Part shown: positions 26,173-34,700 of the stretch, in pieces
Layout of the letters: every line of letters starts with the position of its first letter
Position numbering within the stretch: the stretch's first letter is position 1
NCBI GenBank assembly: GCA_964418125.1
Contig: CAYQKY010000012.1
Span: forward strand, 1 to 64,000
Direction of reading: 5' to 3'
DNA length: 64,000 nucleotides
Source: JACJXW01 sp964418125
Lineage (GTDB): Bacteria; Bacteroidota; Bacteroidia; Chitinophagales; Saprospiraceae
Notes under the pieces: generated by a model
What the model was told of the DNA's origin: nothing
Databases searched by the model: none
Seen by the model: the letters and a program-made list of their open reading frames with translations, nothing else
Position numbers and translations under genes: made by a program

Positions 26173-26521
26173 TATGGAAGGAATGACAGCGCGGGAAGAG
26201 CAGCATGCACCCGCCAGCCCGAGCGCCGGAACAGCCAGCAGGCACTGCGAGCTTACTGCCGCAGCGAGCCGCTGCCATGGCGGAGCGCCCGCAGCCGCGG
26301 AAGCGAGCGTGCCCCTCCCCTAGCCCAAACAAGCGAGCTGCACAAGGCGAGGACGTACGGCCATGGCAAGCGCCGAGCGAGGCAGTAACTTGCAGGAGCT
26401 GCTGGCTAGATACGGCCTCAGAGAATCAATATCGCTGATACCCTGTCTCCAAAGCCGAACTCCAGGCTATAGGGCCAGCGAACCTGGCGAACAGGAAGGT
26501 TTGGTGACACTTCGTTGCTTT

Positions 26522-26908
26522 CTATTTTTGGCAATCCACATATTTAGCAAGGAAGTCACACTGGTGTTCCGCTTCATTCCGCAGTACCTGAAACCGCTCT
26601 TCCTGATCCAGCCCATGTTTTATCAGAAACTGGTTGAGGTTCTCCAGGTTAGCTAAAACGTGTAGTTGTAAGCTGATAGCAGTCCTCATTAGGTTGTCGA
26701 ATTCAGCCACCCTAAAATCGGGATTGTATTTCCGCTCCCATTCAACCATGAAGTTTAAAGTCGAGCGTGCGCGGAGCCAATTCGAAATATGATCCTTGGC
26801 CTCACCCTCAAACCCACGGCATAAATCCAGTAAGGAAAAATAGAATTTCTGCCACTCTTCGCCGCCCTCATAGCGTACGGGTATTCCGTCAATTTCCAGC
26901 TTTTCCAT
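26522..26908 (-). CDS. KilA-N domain protein
   Basis: The ATG at 26906-26908 gives 128 residues. It has a KilA-N-like pattern: IPVRYEGGEEWQKFYFSLLD, then ISNWLRARSTLNFMVEWERK and YNPDFRVAEFDNLM, followed by a helical tail QEERFQVLRNEAEHQCDF typical of island-encoded KilA-N proteins. These bind DNA and are usually phage antirepressors or regulators. It lies at the end of the small-gene module and upstream of the SLOG gene on the same strand. Confidence 0.7.
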   Translation of the reverse strand: MEKLEIDGIPVRYEGGEEWQKFYFSLLDLCRGFEGEAKDHISNWLRARSTLNFMVEWERKYNPDFRVAEFDNLMRTAISLQLHVLANLENLNQFLIKHGLDQEERFQVLRNEAEHQCDFLAKYVDCQK

Positions 26909-27355
26909 ACACCACCTGATTATGAAAAGAAAACAACTTGTTTTTAGATGTAACACGAATATACAGCAAAAAAAGGTACTCCGAAGGCTTTTGAAACAAT
27001 TCGTGGATAACTTTTATGTTTTCCAGGATAAGAAATTCATTTTGAGATCAAGAAACAGCCCTCTGTTCGACGGTTAAGGCGGCGCCGGCGCCCTGGGGAG
27101 CATGCTCCCCCTCAGCCTATTCCCCAAGGTGACGGCGCGGCCGGGCCCTTAGCAGCAGCGGCCTTGCCTGTGGAATCTGTTGCCCCCCCTTCCGCCCATT
27201 CCACAGGAAAGGCGGCTGCTCGCCCGGGAAGCCCCTTCGGCAAGCTGTACACAAAAAGCCCGCAGCCAGGTGAAAAATCCCCAGCTGCAGCCCTTCGGAA
27301 TGTACCCAAAACAGCCCACCGCCCAGCTGGCGCCGCCTCAAAAATGCACCCATAA

Positions 27356-27700
27356 TCAGGGCCACAAAGGGCCGGCCTCGCCGGCGCCGGGCTGACCGCT
27401 GGCAGGTTCTGATAACAAAGCCCTCAGGCTGCCCTTCGCCAGCTCCAGTTCCCCCTGAAGCTCAGACAGCCGGCGCGCTGCCCGGAGCAGCTGCCGGTAG
27501 CGGCGCTCCAGTTCCTTCTTCTCTATTTCCAGCTGCCTGATGCACTCCTCCTGTTCCCGGCAGCGGAGCAGCATGCGCTCCGCCGCTTTGGAGTTGGTTG
27601 CCTGTCCGAAGCGGCGTTTGCCCCAGTGCAAGGCGCGGTTGACCTCGGGCGATAGCCTGCGGATGATCAGCGTTTTGGCATTGGTGGTATTGGTGCTCAT
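27356..27700 (-). CDS. Small coiled-coil protein of the accessory module
   Basis: The product is 114 residues. It begins with a Thr/Asn-rich tip and a basic segment (TLIIRRLSPEVNRALHWGKR). It continues with a heptad-rich coiled coil (residues ~45-95, for example CIRQLEIEKKELERRYRQLL) and a Gly/Pro-rich end. The N-terminal part could be a ribbon-helix-helix-like DNA-binding segment, as in small plasmid regulators. It belongs to the same-strand run at 25618-30523. No family is recognised. Confidence 0.55.
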   Translation of the reverse strand: MSTNTTNAKTLIIRRLSPEVNRALHWGKRRFGQATNSKAAERMLLRCREQEECIRQLEIEKKELERRYRQLLRAARRLSELQGELELAKGSLRALLSEPASGQPGAGEAGPLWP

Positions 27701-27729
27701 CGGTTTATTGATTGTCGATTAAAGAAATG

Positions 27730-27770
27730 CCTGCCTGCCAGGCCGACTGGTGTCTGGCCAGGCGGGCAGG
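27730..27770. repeat. GC-rich palindromic repeat (REP-like)
   Basis: CCTGCCTGCCAGGCC (27730-27744) pairs with GGCCAGGCGGGCAGG (27756-27770), 13 of 15 bases, around an 11-nt loop. It is related to the hairpin at 11682-11725 and lies just upstream of the 27356-27700 gene. Confidence 0.55.
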
Positions 27771-27815
27771 GTGGCAATGTCCCGCCCCGTGTCCTTGGCT
27801 TCGGCTACGCTCAGC

Positions 27816-27977
27816 TCAAGTCCGGATGCGCAACATCGGTTTGCCGTCGGCAGTCAGTCGGCAGAGGTGGATATCCACTGCGCCCAGCCGCTTCCATTTG
27901 TGAGGTTCCCGTTGGCGGGCGGCAGCCATGCGCTTCTGCAGTTCCTCGTAGAATGCCTCCATGGTAAGCATGCCCAT
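27816..27977 (-). CDS. Small protein (53 residues) of the accessory module
   Basis: This frame runs from the ATG at 27975-27977 to a TGA at 27816-27818. The product starts MGMLTMEAFYEELQKRMAAA and ends with IHLCRLTADGKPMLRIRT, with a charged middle (REPHKWKRL). The amphipathic helix followed by strands is protein-like. The frame is open on the same strand as its neighbours and fills an otherwise empty ~430-nt gap. An upstream stop separates it from longer forms. Its role is unknown. Confidence 0.5.
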   Translation of the reverse strand: MGMLTMEAFYEELQKRMAAARQREPHKWKRLGAVDIHLCRLTADGKPMLRIRT

Positions 27978-28127
27978 GTTGCCGGGCTCGTTCAGCTCGG
28001 TAGCCAGGCCTCGGCTTCGCTCGGCCTGCAGGTTTTAGTTTCAAAAAGGAAAACCTCATATGGCAAGCCTCGGGTTAGGGGCTTCTGCCAGCTGGCTGAG
28101 CGGAGCCGAAGCCAGCTGGCAAAGGCC

Positions 28128-28391
28128 CTAATCTTTCTTCCTTACATCCTCGCAGTACATACAGAACTCATATTCGCTGTCGTTTCCCATGCTGGCGTAT
28201 TGGTGCAGGCAGTCGTGCTGGGATCCCCAGTAGCCGTAGCCGGCGAGGCGCTCCCCGCACACCTGGCAGGACTCGCCGTAGTTGTCGCCCTGGCGGATAG
28301 GGTGGCCGCAGGCCATGTCGCCGGAACGGATCAGGCTGATCTTAGCCTCCAGCTCGCGGAGGGCCTTTTCGTATTGTTCTTCAAAGCTCAT
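28128..28391 (-). CDS. Small zinc-finger-like protein
   Basis: The ATG at 28389-28391 gives 87 residues. A helical N-terminus (FEEQYEKALRELEAK) is followed by Cys/His pairs that suggest zinc binding: ACGH, CQVCGE, QHDCLHQ and CMYCED. The spacing is not that of a classical finger. It resembles short plasmid- or phage-type zinc-ribbon proteins. It is part of the minus-strand small-gene run. Specific function is unknown. Confidence 0.55.
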   Translation of the reverse strand: MSFEEQYEKALRELEAKISLIRSGDMACGHPIRQGDNYGESCQVCGERLAGYGYWGSQHDCLHQYASMGNDSEYEFCMYCEDVRKKD

Positions 28392-28463
28392 GGTTGCTGG
28401 TTTGTGCCGGCAGGCGGCCCTGTAGAATATGAGAAATTCCACAGGGCCAGTTGCCAGTAGGTA

Positions 28464-29042
28464 TTAGATAGAGTTTCCAATATGCTCCTTTGCCCCGGCA
28501 GCAGGCGAGTAGCCCCACTGCCAGGCCAGGTGTCCCAAAACATCCCTCATCCCGCCGATGCGGCCGGCAAGCGTTGCGAGTTTGCTTTCTGTTTCCTCCA
28601 GGAACCTCCAGGCTGCCTGCCGGCGGAGGCGCTCGAAGTTCTCCCTATAGTAGGCTGCCGCTTCCTGCTCCCAGGCCATCAGCAGCCGGCTGCTGGCAGC
28701 AGGGGAGAGGCCCTCCCGGGGCGATCCCCGGCGGGTGGCGAAGATGGTTATGTGTACCTGGCCCTGCGGAGTATTTATCCCACAGGGCGAACCGTTCCCG
28801 GTGCAGGTTGCGCTGGCCCGTACATCCTCGTAGGCGATGCCAAACAGCGTTACCGTTTGCCCTTCCGCTCGCAGGACGGCCATCCGCTCGCGCTGCAGCT
28901 CGCCCACCGCCTGGGCGAGAAAGCGGCTCATACCGCTCTCCCGGTGCAGCCTCTCCCAGGGAAGCTGGGCGTTGTGGTAGAGGAATTCCCTTTGAAATTC
29001 GAGGGTTTGGTTGTCGATGTGGAGTGTCAACATGGTAGGCAT
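28464..29042 (-). CDS. Hypothetical protein of the accessory module
   Basis: The product is 192 residues. The first ~115 residues are beta-rich (LTLHIDNQTLEFQREFLYH; VTLFGIAYEDV; VHITIFAT) and the last ~70 helical with aromatic residues (WEQEAAAYYRENFERL). No signal peptide or catalytic motif is seen. It is spaced 44 nt from the gene upstream (29087-29731) and about 70 nt from the zinc-finger-like gene downstream, consistent with one transcript. Confidence 0.55.
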   Translation of the reverse strand: MPTMLTLHIDNQTLEFQREFLYHNAQLPWERLHRESGMSRFLAQAVGELQRERMAVLRAEGQTVTLFGIAYEDVRASATCTGNGSPCGINTPQGQVHITIFATRRGSPREGLSPAASSRLLMAWEQEAAAYYRENFERLRRQAAWRFLEETESKLATLAGRIGGMRDVLGHLAWQWGYSPAAGAKEHIGNSI

Positions 29043-29086
29043 ATTTTGGCGCCCACCTGCAAAACAGGCGGGCGCATTCCGTAATA

Positions 29087-29731
29087 CTATTCCTCGCCCC
29101 CCAGCGCATGGAAGGCCGCCCCCTCCGGAACCTCCTCAAACACCGGCGGCGAGTAGTTCTCCGCAAACTGCGTCTCGCCGGCGCCCGTGTTCGTATCCTC
29201 GCGCCAGACCTGGAGGCCCTTCACTGCATTCTGCAGGATGGCCACCTCCTCCGGGCTGATGGGCTCGTAGTCGAAGAAAGCAATATGGTACTTCTTGCCC
29301 TCCGCCCCCGGGCTCTTGCTCTCCTTCTGCACCGGGGAGATCTTCAGGCGCACCTCGGTCAGCTTCACATTGTCGTAGAACATGCGGTCGGCCACCACCT
29401 GCATCAGGTTCTGGACGCTGTAGCCGTGCAGCAGCAGGTTGCACAGCTGGCGCTCCTCGTTCAGGAAGAAGAACTCCGCCCACTTCTTCATCCCCACGCC
29501 CAGGATATTATCGGCAAAGATCCGGTACGCCACCGGGATGATCTCAAACGCTTCGCGCGGCTTGGTCAGCACCGTCTCGCCCCGGATATTAAAGACCCCG
29601 CGGCTGGCGTCGAAGCGGTACTGCAGCGGGCGGCCGGGAAAATAAGTGACGGGCAGCAGTTCGCCCGACTTCTTGTCAACCAGGTTGCCATTCGGCTGGA
29701 TGATCGGCAGATATGCTGTTTTCTTGCTCAT
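29087..29731 (-). CDS. Hypothetical protein, possibly nucleic-acid-binding
   Basis: The product is 214 residues. It begins KKTAYLPIIQPNGNLVDKKS and has several beta strands with aromatic residues (PGRPLQYRFDASRGVFNIRG; KKYHIAFFDYE), with an acidic C-terminal tail (FEEVPEGAAF...GGEE). An OB-fold-like beta core plus acidic tail is how phage and plasmid single-strand-binding proteins often look, but I cannot confirm the family. It has 44 nt to the downstream gene and lies in the same-strand module. Confidence 0.55.
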   Translation of the reverse strand: MSKKTAYLPIIQPNGNLVDKKSGELLPVTYFPGRPLQYRFDASRGVFNIRGETVLTKPREAFEIIPVAYRIFADNILGVGMKKWAEFFFLNEERQLCNLLLHGYSVQNLMQVVADRMFYDNVKLTEVRLKISPVQKESKSPGAEGKKYHIAFFDYEPISPEEVAILQNAVKGLQVWREDTNTGAGETQFAENYSPPVFEEVPEGAAFHALGGEE

Positions 29732-29804
29732 GATAGAAAGTTTGAAAAGTTAAGTAATCGGATTAGGTGTTGGTTTTTTCTATCTGCGCGCCTTCCCACT
29801 TGGC

Positions 29805-30158
29805 CTAAAAAGGCAGGTATGTAAACTGCAGGATGTCCGTCAAATCAGTTACGGTAACGTACTTGTACGTCTCGATGTACAACGTACCGGGGAACGGCTC
29901 GGTGACCTTCGCCACCCGCTTATCCTGGGCAGCCTGGAACACTTCCGGCCGCCAGCCCCCGAACTCATTTTGCGCCAGGAACTTGCGCACCGCGATATTC
30001 CGGACCGTAACATCCGGGATAAAGCCTTCGCGTATCGCCCGTTCCTTGTCCTCTTGCTTAGACTGCTCCTCGCAAACAGCCTCTTTGTAATCCCAATCCG
30101 CCAGAGCGGCATTGATGCGGTGTTCCATGTGATCGGCGTAAGAAGAATTGTGTGGCAT
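29805..30158 (-). CDS. Hypothetical protein of the accessory module
   Basis: The product is 117 residues. A charged helical first half (EEQSKQEDKERAIREGF) precedes an alpha/beta part (VRNIAVRKFLAQNEFGGWRP; TLYIETYKYVTVTDLTDIL). No recognised domain. It is placed between 29087-29731 and 30311-30523 on the same strand. Confidence 0.5.
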   Translation of the reverse strand: MPHNSSYADHMEHRINAALADWDYKEAVCEEQSKQEDKERAIREGFIPDVTVRNIAVRKFLAQNEFGGWRPEVFQAAQDKRVAKVTEPFPGTLYIETYKYVTVTDLTDILQFTYLPF

Positions 30159-30310
30159 AGCAGATAGGGTTTATAGTTAAAAAATGGAGAGTGGGAGGGT
30201 GGGGGAGATGGGGTGGCTTGGTGACGGGGAGAGGGGAGAATTCCCCACGGGACACCCCGCCACCCTATCACCCTCTCTCCCTGTACGCTATCGCTACAGG
30301 GCAGGCCCCA

Positions 30311-30523
30311 TCATTCCGCCTCCGCCTCTGCCTCCCTCTTCATATCTCTGCGGATCGCATCGACGATATCAAGAGCCGTATGGAACTTATTGCCCCAGCC
30401 CCCGAACTTGCGGAGGTGGCTCCGGTAATAGCGCTGATACTGCTCCTCAGAAAGCTGGATGTTAAAGTTGCGGGCATACTTCATGGCATACCCCTTGATG
30501 GTAGTAGGTTCCTTTTTTTCCAT
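30311..30523 (-). CDS. Small basic protein, first gene of the accessory module
   Basis: The product is 70 residues, Lys/Arg/Tyr-rich with amphipathic helices (AMKYARNFNIQLSEEQYQRY) and an acidic repetitive end. It could be a DNA- or RNA-binding protein. It is the most upstream gene of the minus-strand run that extends to 25618. Upstream, 30524-31776 is without genes and contains the large foldback and a MITE. Confidence 0.5.
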   Translation of the reverse strand: MEKKEPTTIKGYAMKYARNFNIQLSEEQYQRYYRSHLRKFGGWGNKFHTALDIVDAIRRDMKREAEAEAE

Positions 30524-30950
30524 GGTGAAAGTGTTTTATTATGTCTTATGATTATGTATACAATATACGCATTTTTCGCCTAAAAAACAAAAAATTTGAA
30601 ACAAAAAATTAGATTAATTCCGCCTGAAAATCAATCACTTATGTAGTTTTTTTACCCCTCAAACCACCGTTAAAAACCACCGCTGGGTATGGGCTAAAAC
30701 TAGTGCTTTGCCGCCTACCCTGAGGGCTGCAACCGGGCGTAAACAGGTTGTTATACTACCCCCCTGCCATAGCCTTTACCACCTGGCCAACCGCCCAGGG
30801 TTACCGCGAACCCCGAGGGCCCTGCTCCCTGCCGGGGGCGGCGAGCAGCCAAAGGCAAAAATCAACCCCCCCGCCGGAGGCACAATAACCTGTCGCGGCC
30901 ACAGGCCGCACCATATTGTCAACGGTTGAGCCGCGAGCAGGGCCCCGGAA
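30524..30950. other. Gene-free upstream region with GC-rich direct repeats
   Basis: No coding frame here looks real. The first ~130 nt are AT-rich and could hold the promoter of the minus-strand module. A GGGGCGGCGAG-type unit near 30834 recurs at 30951, each followed by a purine-rich stretch and a run of C, so the left arm of the foldback at 30951 has a partial direct copy upstream. Confidence 0.4.
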
Positions 30951-31141
30951 GGGCGGCGAGCCACAGTGAAAAAACAACCCCCAAAACAAAAACCTACTCA
31001 CGGTTACAGGGCTGAAGGGGTAGGCGTAGCGTACAGCGCAAGGCTTTAGCCCCTAACCTGCCCGCCTTGCGCTGCTACCCCTGAAGCCCTACCTTGAGGA
31101 GGTTTTTGATTTGGAGGTTTTTTCACTGTGGTTCGCTGCCC
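30951..31141. repeat. ~190-nt foldback: long nested inverted repeat
   Basis: Reading inwards, 30951-30975 matches the reverse complement of 31116-31140 at 23 of 25 bases (core CCACAGTGAAAAAAC). The complementarity continues with a few gaps to about 31023/31076. An inner stem CAGCGCAAGG (31034-31043) pairs with CCTTGCGCTG (31065-31074). The product would be a stem of ~65 bp with a capped inner hairpin. It has no open frame. It could be an origin (replication or transfer), a structured RNA or a foldback element. Confidence 0.65.
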
Positions 31142-31314
31142 GGCGAGCGGAGAAGAAATAGCAAGAGCTGGCGAGGACAACAAGGGCAATGGCAGGAACC
31201 ATAGAGCAGCCTGCCCAATGACCGGCAGCGCCCCAAGTACTCCCCATACTTTTTACGCCGTAAAGTGATACAGCAAAGACTGGCGACGATCATCTGTAAG
31301 CAGAAGTATGAACT

Positions 31315-31457
31315 GGGTCTTCGTCACTTTTGGTGGTAACTTGAAGAGAGCCCCTTCTTCAATGATCGGATGCTTACAGAATCAGCTGTCAATTGGGAGG
31401 ATAGCTTGAAGTAACGCCCTCAGTTTCCGGCAACACCACCAAAATTGACGAAGACCC
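31315..31457. mobile_element. 143-bp MITE-like element with 23-bp terminal inverted repeats
   Basis: GGGTCTTCGTCACTTTTGGT... (31315-31337) matches the reverse complement of 31435-31457 at 22 of 23 positions. The interior is too short for a transposase. The ends resemble ISL3-type termini (GG-TCTTCG), but I cannot prove the family. An 8-bp target duplication is not evident. The sequences between this element and 31745 hold no gene. Confidence 0.6.
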
Positions 31458-31744
31458 AAAATGTTGCGAGAAACGTAACATGGCGATGTTACACTCAATC
31501 ATAGCTATTGATAATCTGTATTTTAACACAAATTGGAGCCACACATCTAACATTGGATACTACAGGAAGTCCATGAATCGCAGCACCCCGGCAGATAACG
31601 CTCATCCTCGTTTCTCGACTGTTTAAAATTGAAACAGTATTAGGAGACGATTTGGGCCGTAGTGTTTAACTTTGAGTTTCTTTTTTATAAGTCCACTGTG
31701 CTGGCTGATGGGCTTTCTAAAGAATATCATTGCCGTTTATATTA

Positions 31745-31752
31745 TAAATTTG
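31745..31752 (+). promoter_or_regulatory. Candidate Bacteroidota -7 promoter element
   Basis: TAAATTTG matches TAnnTTTG exactly and lies 24 nt before the ATG at 31777. A well-spaced -33 TTG is not seen, so the site is only plausible. Confidence 0.35.
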
Positions 31753-31776
31753 TGAGAATCTTTTTTCCTGGCTCTT

Positions 31777-34700
31777 ATGAAATCCATAAATCCTGAAATT
31801 CTGAAGCTCGGCGGTGCACTGGCAACCGGGATAGTAGCCATTGCTTGCCCCGTTGTTTTACCTGCCTTAATGGCATCTACAGTTAATTCACTCGCCCCCG
31901 AAGTCGCTGGGCACCTCGTTACCTCTACCAATTACAAGGCGTTTCGAGATTTTTTGCGAAAAGATCGCCCGGGCCGGCTGAATCATGACTTAGTGCAGAT
32001 GCTTCTTGCAGCATTGGAACGAACCACCGGCCTTTTAGAAACACTTTTTGAAGAAAAGGAATTTTCCGCTTCTCCCGTGTTGAATAAGGTGCGCCTTCAA
32101 AGAACAAAAAAAACTTTCAAAGCTTTAAAGTCAGCCATTGATGAGGACTATTTCAAGGAAGAGAATGCAAGTAGTTATCTTTTTGAAGATGAAAAAACGT
32201 GGTCGGGTGAGTTAGTCAAGGCGCTGTTTGAAACAGCAAAGCTAAAAGAGCAAGAACGTCAAGCCATCGAGGCATATTTTTTAGAAAAATTTCCCAATCT
32301 GTTTAAACTGGCATTTGAAGAAACGTTGAAAGACCCTGCCAATGAACGTGGATGGCGGGCTTTCCAAATGCTGGCTATCGAGGAAAACAAGCAGACCGGG
32401 AATAGGTTGGAGAACAAAGTGGATGCTGTACAAACAGTCATTAACGAGTTAAAAAAAGATGCATCTCCATCACATTTGGCATGGTTGGACAAGATTCAAG
32501 CTGATGTGTTTGATTTCAAGTTTAAAACTGCTTTGGAGCACCTTGATTCTCTCGAAGCCGAGATGAGGAGAGTGAACACTTTGAGCAACATTGACAATGC
32601 CAAAATTTTGCTATTGAAAGGAATATGCCTTTATGAGCAAAATGAAATCGAAAAAGGGGAGGAGGCTTGGCTAACGGCTTGGCGATATGACTCCAAGAAC
32701 TTACAAGTTAGGGAAAAAGCTTTACGAGTACTAATTGACAGAGGCAAGTTCGGCCCAGCCAAAAAGCTGATGTCTGAAATGTTGATTGAGGACTCCGCAA
32801 ATCCTATCGCTTGGGCTGCCAAGACCTTTCTCGATGATGGCTTGTTGGAGGACAAATTAGCTGCTGTGCCATATGTAATTACTGAATTAGAAACACAGTT
32901 TCAAGCTTTCAAATTGAGGCTCGCCGGATTTTGTATTCAGCACAATAAATACCAAGACATAGGCAGGATATTTAAACAGGAAATTGAAAGCGACATCCAG
33001 TTTCCAACCAGCATAACATTTGAAAACAAAGGTTACTGGTTGTTGCTATCCAATTTTTACGTCTCTCAGATTGCCGTTCAGCACAATCAAATTCCAGACT
33101 ATGTCCACCCATTGATTAAGAACAACCCTAAGTTGCCTAAGGTGATAGCTCTTTTTGAAAAAGTCCTCCAACCATTCGAGGATACAGAAAAAGGGCAATT
33201 CTTGACCTACTATAAATTTTGGTATCACTATGCGAAATACTGTCTGGTAGGGAATAAAGAGGAGGCTCTTCAAGTTTTGAAAGCATATAATAAACTGTCC
33301 GATAAACACCGAACGGAACCTATCCCCACACTCACCGCATTTGCCCTCCTTCAAACAAAACAGATTAATGAGCTACTTGATTTTACTGATAATTGTGAAG
33401 ATGAACAATCAATAGGCGTACTTGTGCCAAGGGCTTTGGCATTTGTGAATCAGGAGAAATTCGTGGAGGCTCATCGGACATTCGATACCTTTTTTGATAG
33501 ACTGGAGAAAATTGATACCGTTCATTTTGCCGCATTCCACAGTTATCAATACGATTTCACTCCGATTCAGGAACAGAGAGAGTCCCAATGGCTTAGGTTA
33601 AAAGACAAAATTGAACGCCCTGCTTTAAAAAAACTCGCTGCATTTTTTACCTTTTGGGACACACAATCGGTCGAAGAGAGAAGGGCCAAATTGGTCGAAT
33701 TGAGAAAGGAGATAGAAGCAACAGATCCCGAACTTATTCTTTCGTTGGCCTTGCTTTTCTACCAAAACGGTGACTTTATACCTACATTGGAAATTTTAAA
33801 GCCTATTATTGATTTCAATGAAGAATCACCAGAACACTTGTTATACATTAGATCTCTAGGCAACTCCCGCCATGATGATGCTGAATTGCTTTCAAGGCTT
33901 GAGGACTGGAGAAGGACTGGATTTACGGTTTATCATGATTGGTTGTTTTGGGAAATTCAGTTGCTGCAAACTGTACCCGATGCTGAACAAATATTGGAGG
34001 TCGTATCGATTGGGATTGAAAAATTTCCAGATGACCCTCGATTTCACATGATAAAAGCCATTGAACTGGAAAGGCTTGGACAGACGAAAGAACTGCAAGA
34101 GTTTCTGTCGACGGATATATCTTTTGCTGCACGGCTTCCCGAACCCAATGTAATTCATCTTTCAGGGATAATGCTTCGGAATGGATTGATAAAAGAAGGT
34201 ATCGAATTGATTTTTCCCCTTGCTGAAAACCCAAACAAGGAACTGGCACAAGCCAACTATTTTTTTGCGCTTTCGATGATTGAGAATTTGCCATTTCCAA
34301 GAAACCTTGAAGAAGTAACAGAGGACTGTTGGGTTGATATCGAGGAGAACGGTGTATTGGAGCTGCACCGCATCACACCGGATAATTCCTCATTGCCAGA
34401 ATTCAAAGTTATTCTTGGAAAGCGAGTGGGTGATGTAATAGAATTTCAATCGCTACTTAGTAGCAGAAAATCCGTTCGAACCATAAAAGAGATTTTTGAT
34501 AAGTATGTAGGATTGCATGTGCATATTATTCGAAAAGCCAACTCGAGACGGTCTTTAGCTTCCACGATTGAGGTATTCGAGATGCCATCAGAAAACGTTG
34601 AAGAATTGAATCGGGTTTTGGTGGAATTGTTTGGTGAAGATGGAGACAGGAGAAAAGACCATAGTGAACAACTAATGAGACAGTATGCAACGAGAGAGAT

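Noticed and set aside
27117..27365. Minus-strand frame of 82 codons overlapping the end of 27356-27700
   Set aside because: Its GTG start is translationally plausible, but the sequence is low in structure and a second frame covers the same bases equally well; left undecided.
27750..28460. Plus-strand frame of 236 codons across the accessory module
   Set aside because: It is antisense to two minus-strand genes (27816 and 28128) and has no motif.
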